Shown here: one piece after another, positions 1 through 7,487 of the stretch | Layout: each line of letters begins with the position of its first letter | How positions within the stretch are numbered: the first letter of the stretch is position 1 | NCBI RefSeq assembly: GCF_000520495.1 | Contig: NZ_KI914622.1 | Span: 23,652 to 86,221 of the forward strand | Direction: 5' to 3' | Length of the DNA: 62,570 nt | From: Arthrobacter sp. H14 | GTDB taxonomy: Bacteria > Actinomycetota > Actinomycetes > Actinomycetales > Micrococcaceae | The notes under the pieces: model-generated | The model's input: the letters and a program-made list of their open reading frames with translations, nothing else | What the model was told of the DNA's origin: nothing | Databases searched by the model: none | Program-made: the position numbers and the translations under genes

Positions 1-622
1 GGCCCGCCTGCTCCAGCCCCTGCCGGTAACCTTCGGTCCGGACCTGGGCTGACGCCGAGTTACGGTGGTCCGTGGTACCGAGAACCGCGATCCGGCGCCT
101 TCCGTCAGCGGCCAAGGTGAGGGTCATGTCCCGCGCCGCGGCCAGGTTGTCGACCCATACTCGGTCCGTGATGTGCTGGTTGACTTCGCCCAGCAGGACC
201 ACAGGAGGCAGGGCCACGCCCAACTTAACCGCGCTCTCGTCCAGCACAACAGGATTGAGAATCAAGCCGTCGATGATGTTGGTGCGGGCTTTGGACATCA
301 GCTCAAATTCGCGCTGCGGATCGAAGCCGGTTTCTTCGATCTGTACTCCCCAGCCGCGTTCGTGCGCGACTTCGACCACGTGGTGGGCAAGCTCCGCCGA
401 GTATGGGGTGCTGAGATCCGGCAGCGCCAACCCGATCAGGCCCGAACGGCCATTTCGCAGACTCCGGGCCGAGTGGTTCGGCACGTAATTGAGTTCCTGC
501 AGCGCTTTTTCCACCCTGGCGCGCGTACCGGGGCTGACCGTGATGATCCCCGTGACCACATTGGATACTGTCTTCGGAGAAACTCCCGCTCGCTGGGCCA
601 CGTCCTTGACCGTTGGTCGCAC
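1..622 (-). CDS. LacI-family transcriptional regulator (C-terminus outside window)
   Basis: DNA-binding repressor of sugar or other catabolic genes. The protein starts VRPTVKDVAQRAGVSPKTVS, the helix-turn-helix typical of LacI/PurR, followed by the hinge (ELNYVPNHSARSLR) and the first half of a periplasmic-binding-protein-like effector domain (GLIGLALPDLSTPYSAEL, LILNPVVLDES, VDNLAAARDMTLTL). About 207 residues are present; the family is usually 330-350, so the C-terminal third is cut off by the window start. The start is GTG at 622: an in-frame TGA lies at 638-640 and a GGGGAGGG ribosome-binding site precedes the GTG by about 7 nt. An operator-like palindrome lies about 65 bp upstream. The regulated genes are not in view. 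Confidence 0.93.
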   Translation of the reverse strand, partial: MRPTVKDVAQRAGVSPKTVSNVVTGIITVSPGTRARVEKALQELNYVPNHSARSLRNGRSGLIGLALPDLSTPYSAELAHHVVEVAHERGWGVQIEETGFDPQREFELMSKARTNIIDGLILNPVVLDESAVKLGVALPPVVLLGEVNQHITDRVWVDNLAAARDMTLTLAADGRRRIAVLGTTDHRNSASAQVRTEGYRQGLEQAG

Positions 623-686
623 TTGCCCACCCTCCCCTCAAGCGTCAGCGTTGGCTGCACCCGCTCTTCTGTCCAGTCAACCTGTA

Positions 687-698
687 TGTAATGCTACA
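687..698. promoter_or_regulatory. Candidate LacI-family operator (TGTAATGCTACA)
   Basis: A 12-bp near-palindrome with TGTA and TACA arms sits 65 bp upstream of the lacI-type start. Size, symmetry and position fit an autoregulatory LacI-family site. No experimental link; a single copy is seen. Confidence 0.35.
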
Positions 699-776
699 AG
701 AGTCAACCAGCTGAGCCCGCGTCCGGGCGTCCCTGAAGGTGGAACTGGAGACCGAATCCGAGTAGAAGTTTCTTTG

Positions 777-1283
777 TCAGGCGCAAGTGACCGTCCGGCT
801 GAGGGACGACCCATTCCACACATTGTTTGACCCGGGGACCGCGTAAGAACCATGAATTCCATATGTCCACGTTCCGGTCATTAAACGCGAATTCATGCGG
901 ACTACATGCTGCGTCTGACCGGTTCCTGCAAGAACCTTGGTTGGGGCAGGTGTGCCCGCCGGAGAGATGGCTGTTATTACGTGTCTGTTAGCGCCGGGAA
1001 CCTTTGCATGTGAGTCGACGGTAATCGTCAGCACGGACTCACCCTGGGTGCTTCTCTCGCAGGTTGCAGACCATACAGTTTGTGTGGCATTGGGCGCTGT
1101 GAGCCGGGCCGTGGTGGCCGACATGGCCTGGCTGGTTGAGCCGGAGAAAACGGCCTCCGCAACGGTGGGAGTCAGAAGCATGGATATCAGCACAATTACA
1201 CCCATGGCAGAGCGCCACGCTCCGCTCTTAATCCTCCCCCGCCGCCTCGTGTAGGGAACGGGACAGGGCTTCCGCTTCAACAC
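777..1283 (-). CDS. Small secreted protein of the SipW/TasA-like cluster
   Basis: About 168 residues, function not recognised. It has a basic N-terminus (KRKPCPVPYTRRRGR), a hydrophobic export segment at about residues 27-43 and an AEA-type processing site, then a Ser/Thr/Ala-rich mature part starting AVFSGSTSQAMSATTARL. This opening resembles proteins with SipW-type signal peptides. Two cysteines in the mature part (TVWSATC and the C-terminal TVTCA) could form a disulphide. The start is GTG at 1283, overlapping the TGA of the upstream Hpt-like gene by 7 nt, which suggests translational coupling. As the last gene of the unit it is a plausible second substrate of the neighbouring signal peptidase; that is inference. 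Confidence 0.75.
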   Translation of the reverse strand: MLKRKPCPVPYTRRRGRIKSGAWRSAMGVIVLISMLLTPTVAEAVFSGSTSQAMSATTARLTAPNATQTVWSATCERSTQGESVLTITVDSHAKVPGANRHVITAISPAGTPAPTKVLAGTGQTQHVVRMNSRLMTGTWTYGIHGSYAVPGSNNVWNGSSLSRTVTCA

Positions 1284-1657
1284 AGCTGGTCGTCGGGTTG
1301 GGAATCGGGCGGCACGAATCCGAAGGACCTAGTGGCATTGGTTAGTTCGGCTGCTGCCTGACTCTTGTCGACCGGGTTACCGTTCTTGATGGCTGCTTCC
1401 AGTCGCACACACACGTCTGCCATGGTGTGCGCACCGGCCATGACCGAAGTTACCTTCAGGCTCAGTACAGCCTCCATGGCCCCCAGGTCGTTATTGCTCC
1501 GAATCGCTTGGAGGATCCGTGCGACCCGCCGAGGCAATAGTTCCAAAAATGTCGATATGAAATGCACGGCACCGGAGATGTTGTCCAAATCATCGGCCAA
1601 CCTGCAGAAGGTTGCCGGAGAGAGGGCTCCCAGAGCCACATTAGGTGGCGGAAACAT
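1277..1657 (-). CDS. Hpt-like four-helix protein lacking the phospho-histidine
   Basis: About 126 residues. The pattern FISTFLELLPRRVARILQAI ... AVLSLKVTSVMAGA ... VRLEAAI matches histidine-containing phosphotransfer (Hpt) domains, where the central motif is normally A-A-H-S-L-K. Here the His position (about residue 65) is Leu, so phosphotransfer by the usual route is not possible. The start is taken as ATG 1657, with GAGGG about 8 nt upstream. A longer frame exists upstream but would run about 100 nt into the signal peptidase gene. It overlaps the end of the signal peptidase gene by 17 bp and the start of the next gene by 7 bp, so all three are probably co-translated. It may be a regulatory or scaffolding partner of the export system. 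Confidence 0.72.
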   Translation of the reverse strand: MFPPPNVALGALSPATFCRLADDLDNISGAVHFISTFLELLPRRVARILQAIRSNNDLGAMEAVLSLKVTSVMAGAHTMADVCVRLEAAIKNGNPVDKSQAAAELTNATRSFGFVPPDSQPDDQLC

Positions 1658-2210
1658 TGGCTGCCCTCGCCGCTTGCGTGCCGTCGCCGTCAGTCGTCTC
1701 AGGACTCTTGCGCCAGATAGCCGTAAGCATGCCGGCAACCAATATCGTCGGTGCGCCATATAACAGAGTCTTCATCAAGACAGGCTGCTGGAAGGTCCGG
1801 ATTGCTGTCCCCAGGTAGGGAATTGTCAGTGCATGCCGGTCGACCTGGTCGCCCTCGAGAACCGCCGTCCAAGGATCCGCGCTATCGTTCGCATCGCCCT
1901 TGGTCCGTACGGCCGTCGAACCATCAGGTTTCTCGATGACCTCGACGATGCGGTGGGTCTCGACCCGGTGATCGTCAATAGGGATGTGGTAAGTGATGAT
2001 GTCTCCAACTTCAACGTCTCTGACGTCGGTTGGGACGCTTACGACGACGTCGCCGGAGTTGATCAGCGGCGCCATCGAACCGGTAAGCATGGTGTAGGTC
2101 TGATACCCGAATACCCTCGGCCCGATGGCCAGGAGCAGGAATGCGAGGACCGCTAAGGTCAAGAGGCCCCATCCGAGGAAAGTGGCTGAGTATCGCAACA
2201 CTGTCCGCAT
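1641..2210 (-). CDS. Signal peptidase I, ER/archaeal (SipW-like) type
   Basis: Membrane serine protease that removes signal peptides from a few dedicated substrates. An N-terminal transmembrane segment lies at about residues 10-33 and a second near 150-170. The nucleophile motif MLTGSMAPLINSGDVVV (Ser of GSM, about residue 45) is followed by ETHRIVEV, where His replaces the general-base Lys of the bacterial type; this is diagnostic of the SipW/ER class. TKGDANDSADPW supplies the conserved GD..N..D box. The length of 189 residues is normal. The gene lies 29 bp downstream of the TasA-like gene, the usual partner of SipW. The C-terminal tail is Ala/Thr-rich and of unknown role. Confidence 0.93.
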   Translation of the reverse strand: MRTVLRYSATFLGWGLLTLAVLAFLLLAIGPRVFGYQTYTMLTGSMAPLINSGDVVVSVPTDVRDVEVGDIITYHIPIDDHRVETHRIVEVIEKPDGSTAVRTKGDANDSADPWTAVLEGDQVDRHALTIPYLGTAIRTFQQPVLMKTLLYGAPTILVAGMLTAIWRKSPETTDGDGTQAARAANVSAT

Positions 2211-2239
2211 GATTCCGTCCCTCCCCCGGCCGGCCGTGC

Positions 2240-2833
2240 TTACTTGGTCTTCGCTGCCCGCTGGACCGCGTCGAACGTGAATGCTAGGTTGCTCTTGGCG
2301 CCCTGGTACTCGTTGCCTGCGTCCTTGGAGAGGGTGGCGGCAATTCTCAATTGGTCGGATTTGCCGGAATCAACGGCGGTCAGTTTGGTGAGCGCCTGCT
2401 TGGTGACGGCGAGCGTCGGACTGGTCAACACGGGTGTAATGGTTCCGCTGCAGGAATCCGCAGCGCCCGTGACGGGTGCCCAGGTTCCGGAGCAGGAGTC
2501 GATGGCGAAGCTGACAACGCTGCTGAGATCCAGTCCGGTCGCGGCTGTGCTGGTCGTGGTGAGGCTGATGGATGCCAGGTCGGAGCCGCCCTCATTGGAT
2601 AGGGTAACCAGACGCTCGATCGTGTCACCGGGGAGCACATCTGCAAAAGCGACGCTTACACCCTCGTCGGCCCCCAAAGTGATGTCTACAGTCCCAGTGG
2701 AAACCTCGGCGTTTGCAGCCGTAGTGTCAGTGAAGGTTCCGTAGGTTCCAAGTCCTGCTACGGCCGCGGCGGTGCCGAGAAGTGCTGCCGATGCAAGGAG
2801 CTTGCCGGATGTGGTCTTCATGCTGATGCCCAT
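2240..2833 (-). CDS. TasA/camelysin-like exported protein (SipW substrate)
   Basis: Predicted secreted surface or fibre-forming protein. The N-terminus KTTSGKLLASAALLGTAAAV then GLGTYGTFTDTTAANAE is the SipW-type signal with the characteristic T(F/Y)xDT after cleavage. The mature part (STGTVDITLGADEGVSVAFA, LPGDTIERLVTLSNEGGSDL) is a beta-sandwich like TasA/CalY; a CSGTW...CSGT pair of cysteines is present. It has 197 residues, or 193 if the internal ATG at 2821 is used; neither start has a strong ribosome-binding site. It is the first gene of a four-gene minus-strand unit with the signal peptidase directly behind it. Family members build biofilm fibres or act as proteases; which applies here cannot be told from sequence. 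Confidence 0.88.
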   Translation of the reverse strand: MGISMKTTSGKLLASAALLGTAAAVAGLGTYGTFTDTTAANAEVSTGTVDITLGADEGVSVAFADVLPGDTIERLVTLSNEGGSDLASISLTTTSTAATGLDLSSVVSFAIDSCSGTWAPVTGAADSCSGTITPVLTSPTLAVTKQALTKLTAVDSGKSDQLRIAATLSKDAGNEYQGAKSNLAFTFDAVQRAAKTK

Positions 2834-2854
2834 TAGAGTCTCGTTTCAGTAAGC

Positions 2855-2886
2855 GGTTCCACCCCATCCCCCAACGGGGTGGAACC
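2855..2886 (-). promoter_or_regulatory. Stem-loop in the 5' leader of the TasA-like gene
   Basis: Perfect 11-bp inverted repeat GGTTCCACCCC / GGGGTGGAACC with a 10-nt loop, ending 22 bp upstream of the ATG. There is no U-run, so it is not a standard terminator. It may stabilise the mRNA or control access to the weak ribosome-binding site. Confidence 0.6.
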
Positions 2887-3015
2887 GGGAACCGATTCTC
2901 TTCAGCCTCTTTAGCTGACATCTGCAACATTGCCTGAGGATGCTCAAGGAACGTTTGTTTACAGATAAAGAAGCGCTCAGGATTCAGGAAATTTCATCCA
3001 AAGCTCAAGATTCCA

Positions 3016-3960
3016 TCAAGGCAGGAAGCGGCGGGCACGAGTGGACTCCGCACGGGACAGCATCTCCTGTTCGCCCGGGTAGCCGACTTCTTCGAAGACC
3101 AGGGGATGCGCCGGGGACATTTTCGCCTGGGCGTCACGTTTCCTGGCGAGCAGACGTTCGGTCAGCCATTCGGCCGACCTATCGCCGGAACCGACAAGCA
3201 GGGCTGCACCGACCAGACAGCGCACCATGTTGTGGCAGAAGGCGTCGGCCTGGACCGTTGCGACGATAACGCCGTCGTCGTTCCGGACAAATTCGAAGCG
3301 CTGCAGTTCCCGTATGGTCGTACGGCCCTCGCGCGGTTTACAGAAAGCCTTGAAGTCCTGCAGCCCCAGCAACGCCTTGGCGGCCTCGTTCATCCCATCG
3401 ACGCCGAGAGCGCCCTTGTGCCAGAGCGTCAGGTGGCGGGTCAGCGGATCCCAGCTGCCGGCGTCGTCGGCAATGCGGTAGCTGTAGCGGCGCCAGAGCG
3501 CGGAGAACCTGGCGTCGAAGCCCTCCGGTGCCAGAACGGCGTCGTGTACTTGGATGGCATTGACGCTGCTGTTGGCCCCGTGCCTATCGGTTCGGACAGC
3601 GGCGCCGGAGAAACCGATATGCAGGATCTTGTTCATGACACCGCGGAGCCGGCGCTGTAGCGCCTCCCCCGGTTCGAGGTCCTTGCCGCGGCTGAGTCCG
3701 TACCACTCATCGGGCGACAGATCGAAATGGACCACCTGGCCGCGGGCGTGGACTCCGGCGTCGGTCCGGCCGGCGACGGTGGCCCGGACGGGTCGGCGGA
3801 TCAACGTGGCGAGCCCCTCTTCCAGGACGCCCTGCACTGTGATGCGGCCGGGCTGGATTGCCCAACCGGAGAAGGGACCGCCGTCGTACGCTACCCGCAT
3901 TTTGACACGCAAAAGCCCGCTGTCCCCGGCATGGGGTACAGCGGGCTCTGGCGTTGTCAT
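3016..3960 (-). CDS. truA: tRNA pseudouridine(38-40) synthase TruA
   Basis: Converts U38-U40 of tRNA anticodon arms to pseudouridine in the cytoplasm. VAGRTDAGVHARGQVVHF carries the catalytic Asp; later motifs are FDARFSALWRRYSYRI, DFKAFCKP and DAFCHNMVRCLVGALL-like. The frame opens at ATG 3960 (314 residues). However, the family core begins at RVKMRVAYDGGPFSGWA, so a TTG about 17 codons in, directly before RVKMRVAYDG, is a credible start. The first codons of the long form coincide with a terminator-like hairpin. It follows rplQ by 14 bp, the usual actinobacterial order. Identification is secure; the exact start is not. Confidence 0.95.
   Translation of the reverse strand: MTTPEPAVPHAGDSGLLRVKMRVAYDGGPFSGWAIQPGRITVQGVLEEGLATLIRRPVRATVAGRTDAGVHARGQVVHFDLSPDEWYGLSRGKDLEPGEALQRRLRGVMNKILHIGFSGAAVRTDRHGANSSVNAIQVHDAVLAPEGFDARFSALWRRYSYRIADDAGSWDPLTRHLTLWHKGALGVDGMNEAAKALLGLQDFKAFCKPREGRTTIRELQRFEFVRNDDGVIVATVQADAFCHNMVRCLVGAALLVGSGDRSAEWLTERLLARKRDAQAKMSPAHPLVFEEVGYPGEQEMLSRAESTRARRFLP
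3911..3947 (-). terminator. Intrinsic terminator of the alpha cluster, inside the truA 5' end
   Basis: Minus-strand hairpin: AGCCCGCTGT then CCCC (one-base bulge) pairs with GGGGACAGCGGGCT across a 5-nt loop, followed by TTTT. It lies 28 bp beyond the rplQ stop and within the first codons of the longest truA reading frame. The U-run is short, so partial read-through is likely. Confidence 0.65.
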
Positions 3961-3974
3961 ATCAACAGGTGAAG

Positions 3975-4631
3975 CTAAGCCTTCTTTTCCGGCTCATCTT
4001 CTTCGTTGCCTTTTTCGACGTCGACGGCGGGTGCTTCCGCGGCCGGAGCGTCGGCGTCCACGGCAGGAGCCTCGGCGGGTGCTTCCGCGGCTGCCGTCTC
4101 GTCCTTGGCCGGTGCCTCGTCAGCCGAATCGGCGGACGTTGCGCTGTCTGCGGATTCCGGGGAATCAGCGGACTCGGCTGAATCGCCGCTGTCTGCGGAC
4201 TCGGCAACGGGGGCCGGGGCTGCGGACTTGGTGGCGGTCTCGGCTTCAGCAACAGTTGCCTGCTTGGCGCTGACCGGGTCCAGAATCAGTTCGATGACGG
4301 CCATGGGGGCGTTGTCGCCCTTGCGGTTGCCGATCTTGGTGATCCGGGTGTAACCGCCGTCGCGGCCTTCAACTGCGGACGCGATGTCGGTGAACAGCTC
4401 GTGCACAATCGACTTGTCGCGGATCTGGGCCAGCACGCGGCGGCGGCTGGTCAGGTCCCCGCGCTTGGCGAAGGTCACCATGCGCTCAGCGAAAGGACGC
4501 AGGCGCTTGGCTTTGGTAACTGTGGTGGTGATGCGCTTGTGCTCGAACAGAGCAGCGGAGAGGTTCGCGAGCATCAAACGCTCGTGTGAGGCTCCGCCTC
4601 CCAGGCGCTTACCCTTTGTGGGCGTAGGCAT
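3975..4631 (-). CDS. rplQ: 50S ribosomal protein L17 with long acidic tail
   Basis: Component of the large subunit near the peptide exit tunnel. Residues 1-120 are a normal L17 ([60 protein letters not shown]). Residues 121-218 are an Ala/Ser/Asp/Glu-rich extension with repeated SAD/SADS units, nearly doubling the protein. Actinobacterial L17 is often extended, but this tail is long. Last ribosomal gene of the alpha cluster; its stop is followed by a terminator hairpin. Confidence 0.98.
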   Translation of the reverse strand: MPTPTKGKRLGGGASHERLMLANLSAALFEHKRITTTVTKAKRLRPFAERMVTFAKRGDLTSRRRVLAQIRDKSIVHELFTDIASAVEGRDGGYTRITKIGNRKGDNAPMAVIELILDPVSAKQATVAEAETATKSAAPAPVAESADSGDSAESADSPESADSATSADSADEAPAKDETAAAEAPAEAPAVDADAPAAEAPAVDVEKGNEEDEPEKKA

Positions 4632-4692
4632 TGTAGTTTCTCCTCAAATGGTGCTCTGCGAGGGAATATTCTCTCAGAGCGTCTGTCGCGAT

Positions 4693-5706
4693 TTAGAGTT
4701 GGTCGTCTTCGTCGCTGTAGTCGGCCTCGTCGTCTTTTTCTTCGGCGGCGCGTGCCAGGTCGAACCCTGGGGGCGAATCCTTGAGCGAAAGCCCAAGCTC
4801 GACCAGCTTTGCCTTGACCTCATCGATGGACTTCGCACCGAAGTTACGGATATCCATGAGGTCTGCCTCGGAGCGGGCAACGAGCTCACCCACGGAGTGG
4901 ATGCCCTCGCGCTTGAGGCAGTTGTAGGAACGGACGGTGAGGTCCAGATCCTCGATCGGCAGTGCCATGTCCGCTGCCAGTGCGGCGTCGGTCGGCGACG
5001 GACCAATCTCAATACCCTCGGCCGTGGTGTTCAGCTCACGGGCAAGACCAAACAACTCAACCAAGGTGGTGCCGGCGGAGGCGACGGCGTCGCGCGGTGC
5101 CATGGCTTCCTTGGTTTCGACGTCGACCACCAGGCGGTCGAAGTCGGTGCGCTGCTCAACACGGGTGGCTTCCACGCGGAAGGTCACCTTCAGGACCGGG
5201 GAGTAGATGGAGTCAACCGGAATACGGCCGATCTCTGCATCCGCGGACTTGTTCTGAGCAGCCGAAACGTAGCCGCGGCCGCGCTCGATGGTCAGCTCGA
5301 CCTCGAACTTGCCGTTCTCGTTCAACGTGGCGATGTGCTGTTCCGGGTTGTGGAACTCCACACCGGCCGGCGGAGCGATGTCGGCGGCCGTAACGACGCC
5401 GGGTCCCTGCTTGCGCAGGTAGGCGACCACGGGCTCGTCGTGCTCGGAGGACACAGCCAGGTTTTTGATGTTCAGGATGATCTCGGTGACATCTTCCTTC
5501 ACACCTGGAACGGTGGTGAACTCATGCAGTACGCCATCGATCCGGATGCTGGTGACAGCAGCTCCGGGGATGGAGGACAGCAGGGTTCGGCGAAGCGAGT
5601 TTCCCAGCGTGTAGCCGAAGCCGGGCTCCAGTGGTTCGATAACGAACCTGGACCGGTTATCTGCGACTACTTCTTCGGATAGGGTGGGGCGCTGTGCAAT
5701 GAGCAC
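4693..5706 (-). CDS. rpoA: DNA-directed RNA polymerase alpha subunit
   Basis: Assembles the RNA polymerase core and contacts UP elements and activators. The N-terminal dimerisation domain shows [20 protein letters not shown] and [15 protein letters not shown]; the C-terminal domain shows [19 protein letters not shown] and [20 protein letters not shown]. The 337 residues end in an acidic tail ([13 protein letters not shown]). The start is GTG at 5706 preceded by AAAGGAAA. A 185-bp leader with its own promoter candidate and a large inverted repeat separates it from rpsK, so it may be transcribed partly independently of the upstream ribosomal genes. Confidence 0.99.
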   Translation of the reverse strand: MLIAQRPTLSEEVVADNRSRFVIEPLEPGFGYTLGNSLRRTLLSSIPGAAVTSIRIDGVLHEFTTVPGVKEDVTEIILNIKNLAVSSEHDEPVVAYLRKQGPGVVTAADIAPPAGVEFHNPEQHIATLNENGKFEVELTIERGRGYVSAAQNKSADAEIGRIPVDSIYSPVLKVTFRVEATRVEQRTDFDRLVVDVETKEAMAPRDAVASAGTTLVELFGLARELNTTAEGIEIGPSPTDAALAADMALPIEDLDLTVRSYNCLKREGIHSVGELVARSEADLMDIRNFGAKSIDEVKAKLVELGLSLKDSPPGFDLARAAEEKDDEADYSDEDDQL

Positions 5707-5727
5707 TTAGGTTTCCTTTCGGCGAGC

Positions 5728-5740
5728 ATCCGCTATATGA
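5728..5740 (-). repeat. rpo-leader motif, copy upstream of rpoA
   Basis: TCATATAGCGGAT on the coding strand, 22 bp before the rpoA start. The only other exact 11-mer copies noticed in the window are the two in the rpoB leader. Confidence 0.7.
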
Positions 5741-5762
5741 CGCAACACAGGGTTTGAAACAA
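5734..5762 (-). promoter_or_regulatory. Candidate rpoA promoter (TTGTTT -17 bp- CATATA)
   Basis: A -35-like TTGTTT and a -10-like CATATA are spaced by 17 bp and would start transcription about 20 nt before the GTG of rpoA. The -10 overlaps the TCATATAGCGG motif shared with the rpoB leader. Confidence 0.4.
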
Positions 5763-5807
5763 TCGTCTGGACTGACCGGCCAATAGCCCGGCCGTTAGCC
5801 AGCGCAG

Positions 5808-5874
5808 GCCGCCTGATCGGTACGGTGGTTCACGCTCATCTTTCGACGGCGGAACCGGCCCGTCATCAGGCGGC
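5808..5874 (-). promoter_or_regulatory. Large stem-loop in the rpsK-rpoA intercistronic region
   Basis: Perfect 10-bp inverted repeat GCCGCCTGAT / ATCAGGCGGC enclosing 47 nt, in a 185-bp gap inside an otherwise tight operon. The interior contains a further GGCC...GGCC pairing. It could be a ribosomal-protein binding site or a processing site separating rpoA from the ribosomal genes. Confidence 0.5.
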
Positions 5875-5891
5875 TGCGGCGGTTAGGTCAG

Positions 5892-6293
5892 TTAGACGCG
5901 ACGGCGCTTGGGAGGACGGCAACCGTTGTGGGCACTGGGGGTAACATCCGAAATGGATCCCACCTCGATACCAGTGGCCTGCAGCGAACGGATTGCGGTC
6001 TCGCGTCCCGACCCCGGACCCTTCACAAAAACGTCAACCTTCTTGACGCCATGCTCCTGGGCACGCTTGGCAGCAGCCTCGGCGGCCATCTGCGCAGCAT
6101 ACGGGGTGGACTTGCGTGAGCCCTTGAACCCAACCTCACCGGCCGAAGCCCATGCGATGACAGCACCGGACGGGTCCGTGATGGACACGATGGTGTTGTT
6201 AAAGGTGCTCTTAATGTGGGCCTGTCCGACCGCTACATTCTTTTTATCCTTGCGACGCGGCTTACGAACCGCTCCACGAGTCTTTGGGGGCAT
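5892..6293 (-). CDS. rpsK: 30S ribosomal protein S11
   Basis: Small-subunit platform protein lining the mRNA exit region. Recognised from [38 protein letters not shown] and the C-terminal [17 protein letters not shown]. The 133 residues are normal. It lies 55 bp downstream of rpsM; the stop precedes the rpoA leader. No rpsD gene lies between rpsK and rpoA, unlike the enterobacterial alpha operon. Confidence 0.98.
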   Translation of the reverse strand: MPPKTRGAVRKPRRKDKKNVAVGQAHIKSTFNNTIVSITDPSGAVIAWASAGEVGFKGSRKSTPYAAQMAAEAAAKRAQEHGVKKVDVFVKGPGSGRETAIRSLQATGIEVGSISDVTPSAHNGCRPPKRRRV

Positions 6294-6348
6294 TACATCT
6301 CCTACAAAAGGTCATCGGATCCCGTTGGGAATAACGGGTTCACGGGAT

Positions 6349-6717
6349 CTACTTCTTCCGGCCAGCGACCGTACGCTTGGGGCCCTTGCGGGTGCGGGCA
6401 TTGGTTTTGGTGCGCTGACCACGTACCGGCAGTCCGCGGCGGTGGCGGATACCCTGGTAGCTGCCAATTTCCACCTTGCGGCGGATATCGGCTGCCACCT
6501 CGCGGCGGAGGTCACCCTCAACCTGGAAGGTAGCTTCAATGTAGTCACGCAGCTGAACGAGCTGATCGTCAGAGAGATCCTTGACGCGGACGTCGGCGCT
6601 GATGCCGGTGTCTGCAAGAGTCTTCAGTGCACGGGTTTTGCCCACGCCGTAAATGTATGTAAGCGCTACTTCCAACCGCTTTTCGCGGGGAAGGTCTACG
6701 CCAGCGAGACGAGCCAT
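6349..6717 (-). CDS. rpsM: 30S ribosomal protein S13
   Basis: Head protein of the small subunit contacting the P-site t[37 protein letters not shown] and the C-terminal [20 protein letters not shown] are diagnostic. The 122 residues are normal. A 170-bp gap separates it from rpmJ; in it, 6781-6799 forms a hairpin (CCCCGG / CCGGGG, 7-nt loop) without a U-run. Confidence 0.98.
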   Translation of the reverse strand: MARLAGVDLPREKRLEVALTYIYGVGKTRALKTLADTGISADVRVKDLSDDQLVQLRDYIEATFQVEGDLRREVAADIRRKVEIGSYQGIRHRRGLPVRGQRTKTNARTRKGPKRTVAGRKK

Positions 6718-6887
6718 TATGGCCTCACTCCTTGGATAAACCGGAGGTCGTAAGCAATCACATCCCTGCGTTCAGCAGGGCCCCGGCCTCCGACCGGGGG
6801 TTTCCAACTCTGGTCCTTGCGGGCCGGCTGGTGCGTTGCCTTCTATTTAGTTACTACTGCACAAACTGTGCGTGGGCTAAGAAAAAA

Positions 6888-7001
6888 TCAGCCCTGGCGT
6901 TGTTTGTGACGCACGTTGTCGCAGATCACCATGACGCGCCCGTTGCGGCGAATCACCTTGCACTTTTCGCAGATCGGCTTAACGCTCGGCTGTACCTTCA
7001 T
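6888..7001 (-). CDS. rpmJ: 50S ribosomal protein L36 (zinc-binding form)
   Basis: Very small large-subunit protein, 37 residues, beginning [20 protein letters not shown] and ending VRHKQRQG. Cys11, Cys14, Cys27 and His32 are the zinc ligands, so this is the C+ (zinc) paralogue. It lies 41 bp downstream of infA, the standard infA-rpmJ-rpsM-rpsK order. Confidence 0.97.
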   Translation of the reverse strand: MKVQPSVKPICEKCKVIRRNGRVMVICDNVRHKQRQG

Positions 7002-7042
7002 GGGGTTCCTTTGCGTTCTTGCAGGTGTGCTTGGTTAGAGCA

Positions 7043-7264
7043 TTACTTGTAGCGGTATACGATCCGGCCACGGGTCAGGTCGTACGGGCTCAACTCGACA
7101 ACCACCCGGTCCTCGGGAAGGATTCGGATGTAGTGTTGCCGCATCTTGCCTGAGATATGAGCGAGCACAATGTGTCCGTTGCTCAGCTCAACACGAAACA
7201 TCGCATTGGGCAGCGCCTCGTTGACCGTGCCTTCAATCTCGATGACCCCGTCTTTCTTGGCCAT
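7043..7264 (-). CDS. infA: Translation initiation factor IF-1
   Basis: OB-fold factor that occupies the A site during initiation. The 73-residue protein begins [20 protein letters not shown] and ends RGRIVYRYK, exactly the family size. ATG 7264 is preceded by GGAGGAT; a longer upstream frame has no support. First gene of the alpha cluster here; no other gene of the cluster lies upstream, because an accessory block separates it from map. Confidence 0.98.
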   Translation of the reverse strand: MAKKDGVIEIEGTVNEALPNAMFRVELSNGHIVLAHISGKMRQHYIRILPEDRVVVELSPYDLTRGRIVYRYK

Positions 7265-7487
7265 ATCCTCCGCTAACTTTTTGTTGCCTCCGCTGACGCG
7301 AAGAGCGTATTTACTACTGATTTGGTGTAATACTTGCCTGTTTCGCGCCGCCAGAATGGGCGCAAGAGCATAGACAACCAACAGACAACTCTACGTTAAG
7401 CACCGGGATAAGTGAAATCGGTGTACACTGGCGGACCTTCCAATCCGCTGCGCCCCCGCTGCCGCGGCGGGTCACACGGCTGCAACG
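7265..7487 (-). other. Leader/promoter region of infA
   Basis: 222 bp without a gene. A possible minus-strand promoter is TTCTGG with TATTAC 18 bp further on, about 55-60 bp before infA. An 8-bp palindrome GTGTACAC lies near 7420. None is strong enough to be called firmly. Confidence 0.3.

Noticed and set aside
2940-3269. 109-codon plus-strand frame opposite truA
   Set aside because: No similarity to anything recognisable and lies mostly over the truA C-terminus.
4384-5682. 432-codon plus-strand frame opposite rplQ and rpoA
   Set aside because: Antisense shadow of two certain genes; composition is typical of frame mirroring.
7421-7428. Palindrome GTGTACAC as regulator site before infA
   Set aside because: Eight bases are expected by chance in a window of this size; no second copy or promoter supports it.
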